Below, piece after piece: positions 29,004-33,502 of a stretch of DNA of 33,502 nt. The notes beneath the pieces were generated by a model that saw nothing but the letters and a program-made list of their open reading frames with translations, was not told the DNA's origin and did not search any database. Positions within the stretch are counted from its first letter, which is position 1. Every line of letters begins with the position of its first letter. The stretch comes from Blastocatellia bacterium (lineage in GTDB: Bacteria; Acidobacteriota; Blastocatellia; RBC074), in contig JAEUQN010000069.1 in NCBI GenBank assembly GCA_016789725.1, forward strand, positions 1-33,502, given 5' to 3'. Made by a program: the position numbers and the translations under genes.

Positions 29004-30701
29004 CTACTTCCGCAGCGTTTTCACATACTCCGAATATTTCGCGGCATCCTTGCATGCCGCCTCACTCGGCACTTTGTCCGTCAGCAACGCCACCGTCACG
29101 CATGCCGAAGCCGGAGCCATGACCGAGCTTGCGGAATTTGTTTCGTGGTAGTGATTCGGCACGCCCTGCGCTTTGCAAGCGTCGGGCGATTGTTTGATCT
29201 GTGGGTTTTTCAGATCAATCGGCTCACGGCGAAAATCGTGACCCGGAACAATATAACCAAATTCATCGGGACACAGCCCAAACATAAACCGATACTTTTT
29301 CGTCATCGCCCCGCGAATACTGGGTTCGAGGGGCGCGCCCGTGTCGGCGGCAGGGCAATCATTGCGACGATATTTGTCGAGGCCGTAATAAATCTCAGGA
29401 AACAATTCGCCGGGCGTTGTGACGATTTGCGCATCGCCCAAATTGATGGCGTAAATGGTCGTTTTGGCCTGAGGCTGACCACTGGCATCAGGATTCATCA
29501 CCGTGTCCAGAACGCCCAATTTGAGTAACAGTGCATACCCTTGATTGTCCATCGGAACCTGCAAATCGGCTTTCTTCACTTCTAACACGTGGCTCTTGCT
29601 CCATTCGCTTTTCGCCAACGCTTCAATGGCGGCCTTGCCGATGTCGCGCCCAATCGCTTCGGTGCGCGCAAAGGTAAAAACCGGTCGCGTGCTGTTGGGT
29701 TTGAGCAGGAAATCCTGGCCATCAAATTTGATCCGATCCGTGTTTTTCGTGTTGGAATCACCGACGATTTCGACCGCCCCAATCGGGCCGGAAATGTACA
29801 CCGCCGTGCCACCAAATTTCTTTTCGACCGTTTCGCGGGCAGCGTGAATAAAGTCCGATGTAATCTCGCGGTTCTTATCTTCCATAGATTCAGGATGCGT
29901 GTTCCAGTTAATGAGGGTGCCGAGCGTTTTGTTTGTTTGCTTGCTGACAAATTGCATCACGCGCATTTCTTCGTCAAAGAATTTTGGCGGACGCCCTCCA
30001 TTGCGCACTTGCATTCCGGCAATGCTTGGCGACTTGACGGGATCAGTCACACCAATCCTGAACTTCGCCGGAGCCAATGTTTGCGCCGCTTCCGTGATAC
30101 TTCGGGCAATCATCCGATCCACGAAACGAAGGTATTTGGGATACTTGCCATCCTTCATGAAATTCTCGCCATAGACACCAATGCTGTCCGGCCCTTCGTG
30201 ATTGTGCGTCGCAGCGATAAGAATTTCCTGAACGCCGAGTTTGGGATCAAGGAGCTTTTGCACTTGGTTGATACCGTAATACGAACCGTCGGAGTAGTAG
30301 CCAATCAGATCAATCGAGACAATGGCGATGCGTGTGGAACCGTAATCCACGACCATCGTGCGCGCCCACAAATCATCGTGTTTTCCCGTCGCCAAACGAT
30401 TGTCGCCAAACCCGGCCAGATAAGTGCCATCGTATTTGCCCTTGGAGCTTTGATCAATTTGCGAATTCCCTTCGTCATCTACAAACGGCTCGCCTCTGTC
30501 CCAATACCCGTTTTTATTGGCGTCGGTGAACGTTTCGCCCCACACGCCGCTTTCAGTAATCGTTCCATCCCAGGCGGGGTTTTGTCCAAACGGCGTGATG
30601 GCAATGGCGGAAAATCCGACCCGGAGTTCTTTTTTCGGCGCAGATGAACTGAGCGTGAAGGGCAATATAAACAAGATTGCGATAACCAAGATGCGTGACA
30701 T
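29004..30701 (-). CDS. exported neutral-ceramidase-like hydrolase with EF-hand-like loop
   Basis: This 565-aa protein has a short signal peptide (about 1-20) and resembles the neutral/alkaline non-lysosomal ceramidase N-terminal domain: RVGFSAIAITPFG at the start, VVDYGSTRIAIVSIDLIGY, and the metal-site motif AATHNHEGPDS. Two features differ from true ceramidases. A calcium-type loop is inserted early (residues 58-84, FTDANKNGYWDRGEP then DDEGNSQID). The nucleophile motif GDVSPN is not found; the equivalent stretch reads VYISGPIGAVEIVG. GGAGG lies 9 bases before the ATG. The gene is convergent with the alpha/beta hydrolase. I infer a secreted metal-dependent hydrolase; ceramide as substrate is doubtful. 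Confidence 0.82.
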   Translation of the reverse strand: MSRILVIAILFILPFTLSSSAPKKELRVGFSAIAITPFGQNPAWDGTITESGVWGETFTDANKNGYWDRGEPFVDDEGNSQIDQSSKGKYDGTYLAGFGDNRLATGKHDDLWARTMVVDYGSTRIAIVSIDLIGYYSDGSYYGINQVQKLLDPKLGVQEILIAATHNHEGPDSIGVYGENFMKDGKYPKYLRFVDRMIARSITEAAQTLAPAKFRIGVTDPVKSPSIAGMQVRNGGRPPKFFDEEMRVMQFVSKQTNKTLGTLINWNTHPESMEDKNREITSDFIHAARETVEKKFGGTAVYISGPIGAVEIVGDSNTKNTDRIKFDGQDFLLKPNSTRPVFTFARTEAIGRDIGKAAIEALAKSEWSKSHVLEVKKADLQVPMDNQGYALLLKLGVLDTVMNPDASGQPQAKTTIYAINLGDAQIVTTPGELFPEIYYGLDKYRRNDCPAADTGAPLEPSIRGAMTKKYRFMFGLCPDEFGYIVPGHDFRREPIDLKNPQIKQSPDACKAQGVPNHYHETNSASSVMAPASACVTVALLTDKVPSEAACKDAAKYSEYVKTLRK

Positions 30702-30733
30702 GGATGGAGCCTCCGATCATATTTGCCACAAAT

Positions 30734-30794
30734 TCTCACAGAGTCTCACAGATTCTTTTTCTCTGAATCGGTGGCAATCGGTGTAATCTGTGGC
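30734..30794. repeat. short tandem and inverted repeats between divergent genes
   Basis: TCTCACAGAG and TCTCACAGAT (30734-30753) are tandem 10-mers. AATCGGTGGC, AATCGGTGT and AATCTGTGGC (30766-30794) are three tandem units. The two blocks are partly inverse to each other (CACAGATT versus AATCTGTG). They lie in the gap between the ceramidase-like and HAD genes. Confidence 0.45.
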
Positions 30795-30858
30795 TGAATT
30801 CTGCTGGATAATTTATGATGCCCGCCTTTACTTTACAACTTTCCCTGAGGCGATTTGC

Positions 30859-31464
30859 ATGAATACAAAACCTGCCATCATTTTTGACCTCGGCGCGGTG
30901 CTGATTGACTGGAACCCGCGCTACCTCTACCGCACGATGTTCAATACCGAAGCGGCGATGGAACGCTTTTTCGCTGAAACCAGCTTGTTACAATGGAACG
31001 CGCGGCAAGACGAAGGGCATCCATTTGCAACCGCCGTCAATGAACTCAGCACACAGTTTCCGCAGTATGAAAAATACATTCGCGCGTTTCACCTGCGCTG
31101 GCCCGAAATGATGCCCGGCGCGATTGAACCAACGGTTGAGATTCTGGCCGAATTGCGCGACCAGGATTACGAACTCTACGCCTTGAGCAATTGGTCAGCG
31201 GAAACCTATCCGATAGCCTTCGCGCGTTTTCAATTTCTGCGTTGGTTTCGTGAGGTCGTGATTTCCGGCGCGGTCAAAGTGTGCAAACCCGATCCGCGCA
31301 TTTATGAAATCATCCTCCATAAAATCGGGCGTCCGGCGCGCGATTGTGTATTCATTGACGATTCACGCCCCAATTATGAAACAGCGGTTCAGCTCGGTTT
31401 TCAGGCCATTCATTTCCAATCGCCAGAGCAATTGCGCGCGGAGTTGAAAAACTTCCTAATCTAA
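30859..31464 (+). CDS. HAD-superfamily hydrolase (subfamily IA)
   Basis: This is a 201-aa cytoplasmic phosphatase-like protein. Motif I is IIFDLGAVLIDWNPRYLY with nucleophile Asp10. The second acid of the usual DxD is Gly12, as in YihX-type members. Motif II is YALSNWS, motif III Lys is in VKVCKPDP, and motif IV is CVFIDDSRPNYE. A four-helix cap lies between motifs I and II. GAGGCG precedes the ATG at 30859, chosen over a GTG 69 bases upstream. The substrate is unknown; sugar phosphates are typical for this group. A Gfo/Idh/MocA oxidoreductase gene follows after about 190 bases containing a large palindrome. Confidence 0.92.
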   Translation: MNTKPAIIFDLGAVLIDWNPRYLYRTMFNTEAAMERFFAETSLLQWNARQDEGHPFATAVNELSTQFPQYEKYIRAFHLRWPEMMPGAIEPTVEILAELRDQDYELYALSNWSAETYPIAFARFQFLRWFREVVISGAVKVCKPDPRIYEIILHKIGRPARDCVFIDDSRPNYETAVQLGFQAIHFQSPEQLRAELKNFLI

Positions 31465-31545
31465 CTTGTCGGGCTTGAGCCGAATGCTTGAACGACTTAG
31501 GATAAGCGTCGCATTTCGTAGTTGTTCAATTACATATTCAAGCAA

Positions 31546-31607
31546 TCACGTAGTAGCGAATTCATTCGCTCTTCTCGAACATAGCGAATGAATTCGCTAC
31601 TACGTGA
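31546..31607. repeat. perfect 25-bp inverted repeat with 12-base loop
   Basis: The arm 31546-31570 (TCACGTAGTAGCGAATTCAT, then TCGCT) is exactly the reverse complement of 31583-31607, separated by CTTCTCGAACAT. As RNA it would form a very stable hairpin on either strand. It lacks a T-run, so it is more likely a dispersed palindromic (REP/MITE-like) element than a terminator. The core AGCGAATGAATTCGCT is itself nearly palindromic. It lies 82 bases after the HAD stop and 51 before the next start. Confidence 0.85.
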
Positions 31608-31657
31608 AAATGTAATTTACAAACCATCAACCACAATCACGAGAGGTCTTGAATCGA

Positions 31658-32776
31658 ATGAAAAAGAAACTCAACGTTGCCATGATTGGCTATCAATTTA
31701 TGGGACGCGCCCACAGCAATGCGTGGCGACAAGTCTCGCACTTTTTTGACGTCCCCGTCGAACCAGTGATGAAAGTCATCTGTGGCCGCAACGAAGCTGC
31801 CGTCAAAGCTGCTGCCGTCAATCTCGGCTGGGAAGAAACCGAAACCGATTGGCGCAAGCTGATGGAGCGCAAAGACATTGACATCATTGACATCTGCTCG
31901 CCCGGCGATGCCCACACGCCACAAGCCATCGCCGCCGCGAACGCAAAGAAAGTCGTGTTCTGCGAAAAGCCTTTATCCAACACGGTCGCCGAAGCCGAAG
32001 AAGTGCTGAAAGCCACGAAGAAAAACAAAGTGATTCACATGCTTTGCCACAACTATCGTCGCATCCCGGCGGTCACGTTGGCGAAGCAAATGATTGACGC
32101 GGGCGAGATTGGCGAGATTTATCATTATCGCGGCACGTACCTGCAAGACTGGATCGTTGATCCGCAATTCCCGCGTGTGTGGCGCTTGACCAAAGCCGTC
32201 GCCGGTTCCGGCGCGCTCGGCGACATCGCTTCGCATTCGATTGATCTGGCGCGATTCCTCGTCGGCGAAATCACCGAAGTTTCGGGAATGCTCAAGACCT
32301 TCATCAAAGAGCGCCCCATGCCCGACGATCCGAAAAAGATGGGTAAAGTAGATGTAGATGACGCCGCGCTGTCCATTGTTAAATTCCGCAACGGCGCGAT
32401 TGGCACGATTGAAGGCTCGCGCTTCGCGCTTGGTCGCAAGAACTACAACCGCTTCGAGATTAATGGCAGCAAGGGCAGCATCGTGTTTGATCTGGAACGA
32501 ATGAACGAACTCGAAGTCTACAAAGAGGAAGGCGCAAACAGCGGCTTCAAGACGATTCTGGCGACGGATGCGAAACATCCTTTTGTCGCGGGCTGGTGGC
32601 CTCCGGGACACATCATCGGCTATGAACACACGTTCACGCATACCGTGTTTGATTTGCTGAACGCCGTGCATACCGGCAAAGTGCCGACGCCGAACTTTGA
32701 GGACGGCGTGCGCAATAACAAAGTGCTGGATGCGATTGAGCGGTCATCGAAATCGAAGTCGTTTGAGAAAGTGTAG
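31658..32776 (+). CDS. Gfo/Idh/MocA family oxidoreductase
   Basis: This 372-aa NAD(P)-dependent sugar or cyclitol dehydrogenase has a Rossmann start VAMIGYQFMGRAHSNAW (G-x-x-x-x-G-x-x-H), the DICSPGDAH loop, the signature FCEKPLSNT with the EKP triad, and the dimer/active-site helix GDIASHSIDLARFLVG with the His-x-x-Asp pair. Length and order fit the family. I use the ATG at 31658; AGAGG is 11 bases upstream, and a TTG at 31649 is too close to it. Substrate and reaction direction are not readable. It may act with the HAD phosphatase upstream in sugar metabolism, but the palindrome between them leaves co-transcription uncertain. Confidence 0.93.
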   Translation: MKKKLNVAMIGYQFMGRAHSNAWRQVSHFFDVPVEPVMKVICGRNEAAVKAAAVNLGWEETETDWRKLMERKDIDIIDICSPGDAHTPQAIAAANAKKVVFCEKPLSNTVAEAEEVLKATKKNKVIHMLCHNYRRIPAVTLAKQMIDAGEIGEIYHYRGTYLQDWIVDPQFPRVWRLTKAVAGSGALGDIASHSIDLARFLVGEITEVSGMLKTFIKERPMPDDPKKMGKVDVDDAALSIVKFRNGAIGTIEGSRFALGRKNYNRFEINGSKGSIVFDLERMNELEVYKEEGANSGFKTILATDAKHPFVAGWWPPGHIIGYEHTFTHTVFDLLNAVHTGKVPTPNFEDGVRNNKVLDAIERSSKSKSFEKV

Positions 32777-32783
32777 GTCATAA

Positions 32784-32934
32784 ATCAAAAGGCAAAAGGC
32801 AAATCTCAAACAGTCGCAACTGGCGGCAAAAGGTCGTCACTTTATTTTTCTTTTGATTTTGTCTTTTGAAAAATGGCGGGGCCTTCTTCTTCCCACTTTT
32901 GCCTTTTGCCTTTTGATATTTGCCTTTTGATTTC
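32784..32934. repeat. CAAAAGG-type nested inverted repeats before the kinase gene
   Basis: ATCAAAAGGCAAAAGGCAAA (32784-32803) is perfectly complementary to 32898-32917 (TTTGCCTTTTGCCTTTTGAT). A further shorter copy, TTTGCCTTTTGATTT, is at 32919-32933. The unit GGCAAAA is repeated in tandem within each arm. It fills the 168-base gap between the oxidoreductase stop and the kinase start and may also end the upstream transcript. Confidence 0.7.
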
Positions 32935-32944
32935 CCCGGTTTTT

Positions 32945-33502
32945 ATGCCCATCGCCCCCAACACCAAACTCGATCACTACGAAATCCTCGCGCCGCTGGG
33001 CAAAGGTGGGATGGGCGAAGTCTATCGCGCCCGCAATGCTCGCCTTGATCGTGAGGTCGCCATCAAAGTATTGCCCGGTGAAGTTGCGCACGATGCGGAT
33101 CGTTTGCGCCGCTTTGAGCAGGAAGCGCGTGCCACTTCGGCGCTCAATCATCCGAACATTTTGACCGTGTATGACTTCGGCAATTACGAAGGCAATCCAT
33201 ATTTGGTGATGGAATTGCTGGAAGGTGAAGAGCTGCGCGTGCGGTTGCAACAGGGCATATTGCCCGTGCGCGAGGCGATAGATTACGCACAGCAAATTGC
33301 CGTAGGCTTATCCGCCGCGCATGAGAAAGGCATCGTGCATCGTGACCTCAAGCCAGAAAACCTGTTCGTCACGAAAGATGGCCGCGTCAAGATTCTGGAT
33401 TTTGGACTAGCGAAGCTGACGGAAGCGCGACGGGGGGACGGAGCGATGGGGGGACGGGGCGAAGAGGAATCTACGCTCGCCCTGTCGCCCCATCGCCCTG
33501 TC
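32945..33502 (+). CDS. PknB-type Ser/Thr protein kinase (3' part missing)
   Basis: The first 186 codons of a Hanks-type kinase are present. It starts MPIAPNTKLDHYEILAPLG, has the Gly loop GKGGMGEVYRA, the ATP-anchoring Lys41 in VAIK, a Glu in FEQEARATSALNHPN, the catalytic HRDLKPEN (His132, Asp134) and DFG at 152-154. The activation segment then runs into an Arg/Gly/Pro-rich stretch (TEARRGDGAMGGRGEEE, then LALSPHRPV) instead of the usual approach to GT--YMSPE. The DNA of that stretch is an imperfect 26-bp inverted repeat. The rest, normally a transmembrane helix plus sensor or TPR region, is outside the window. It is catalytically intact as far as seen. Confidence 0.93.
   Translation, partial: MPIAPNTKLDHYEILAPLGKGGMGEVYRARNARLDREVAIKVLPGEVAHDADRLRRFEQEARATSALNHPNILTVYDFGNYEGNPYLVMELLEGEELRVRLQQGILPVREAIDYAQQIAVGLSAAHEKGIVHRDLKPENLFVTKDGRVKILDFGLAKLTEARRGDGAMGGRGEEESTLALSPHRPV
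33437..33502. repeat. imperfect 26-bp inverted repeat inside the kinase coding sequence
   Basis: The arm 33437-33462 matches the reverse complement of 33477-33502 at 22 of 26 positions, with a 14-base loop. Both arms are G/C-rich with the unit GGGCGA(T)GGGG. The repeat reaches the right edge of the window, so its full length is unknown. It is read in frame by the kinase gene. Confidence 0.6.

Noticed and set aside
29589..30647. 352-codon open frame antisense to the ceramidase-like gene
   Set aside because: The opposite strand encodes a clear exported protein with family motifs. The antisense frame is Arg/Phe/Asn-rich and without domains, as expected for a shadow.
6243..30701. Idea that the secretin cohesin binds the EF-hand-like loop of the ceramidase-like protein as a dockerin
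   Set aside because: A dockerin needs two F-hand repeats of about 22 residues with helix residues in set places. The loop at residues 58-84 is a single insertion near the N-terminus and does not fit.
31546..31607. Palindrome considered as part of a CRISPR array or attachment site
   Set aside because: There is only one unit, no spacers of regular size, and no integrase or cas gene nearby.
32837..33295. 152-codon open frame antisense to the kinase
   Set aside because: It covers the conserved Gly loop and VAIK region of the kinase on the other strand and starts within it; it is a shadow.

Overview
This window reads as chromosomal DNA from a member of the Acidobacteriota, most likely near the Blastocatellia. 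The assignment is an inference from gene content: a secretin carrying a C-terminal cohesin domain, PknB-type kinases of the 'KLDHYEIL' style, DUF6986-like and DUF6526-like proteins, secreted Ycf48-like propellers, and intergenic DNA rich in short palindromic repeats. Base composition is near 50% GC and quite even. I see no rRNA, tRNA, CRISPR array, transposase, integrase or phage gene. The window cuts a gene at each end (yjbQ-like on the left, a Ser/Thr kinase on the right).

Layout. (1) 1-2197, minus strand: a well-formed promoter drives a small membrane protein, a translationally coupled winged-helix regulator, uppS (undecaprenyl-PP synthase) and then a YjbQ/UPF0047 gene. (2) 2198-3258: about 1.1 kb without a convincing gene, holding a run of strong hairpins. 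(3) 3259-11042, plus strand: a compact type II secretion / type IV pilus-like operon: platform protein (GspF/PilC), assembly ATPase (GspE/PilB), secretin with TPR-like N-terminus and cohesin C-terminus, two GspG-type pseudopilins and a PilM-like actin-fold protein. (4) 11141-12829, plus: a cytochrome c lipoprotein, then a membrane protein with a periplasmic RskA-type (anti-sigma-K) domain but no adjacent sigma factor. (5) 12829-15877, minus: an FAH-family dehydratase, alpha-ketoglutaric semialdehyde dehydrogenase and a small hypothetical protein, closed by a clear terminator. The two enzymes together would convert 2-keto-3-deoxypentonate to 2-oxoglutarate (Weimberg-type route). (6) 15991-20122, plus: a secreted two-domain M16 zinc peptidase, then two tandem paralogous two-helix membrane proteins of unknown function.

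(7) 20126-22134, minus: endonuclease III downstream of a DUF6986/CitE-like protein. Divergent from these, on the plus strand, are a homodimeric ABC exporter and a DUF6526-like membrane protein (22186-24549). (8) 24611-30701: four exported proteins: a secreted protein of unknown family (minus), a Ycf48-like beta-propeller and a large alpha/beta hydrolase (plus, probably an operon), and a neutral-ceramidase-like protein with an EF-hand-like loop (minus). (9) 30859-33502, plus: a HAD hydrolase, a Gfo/Idh/MocA oxidoreductase and the start of a PknB-type kinase. These are separated by a perfect 25-bp inverted repeat and a nested A/G-rich repeat. The kinase activation segment itself contains half of an imperfect 26-bp inverted repeat.

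The most unusual points are the cohesin-bearing secretin inside a reduced secretion operon, the tandem membrane-protein paralogues, the structured non-coding block at 2508-2832, the orphan RskA-domain protein, and the palindromic repeats, one of which seems to have entered kinase coding sequence. No tool was run, so all family names come from motif recognition by eye.
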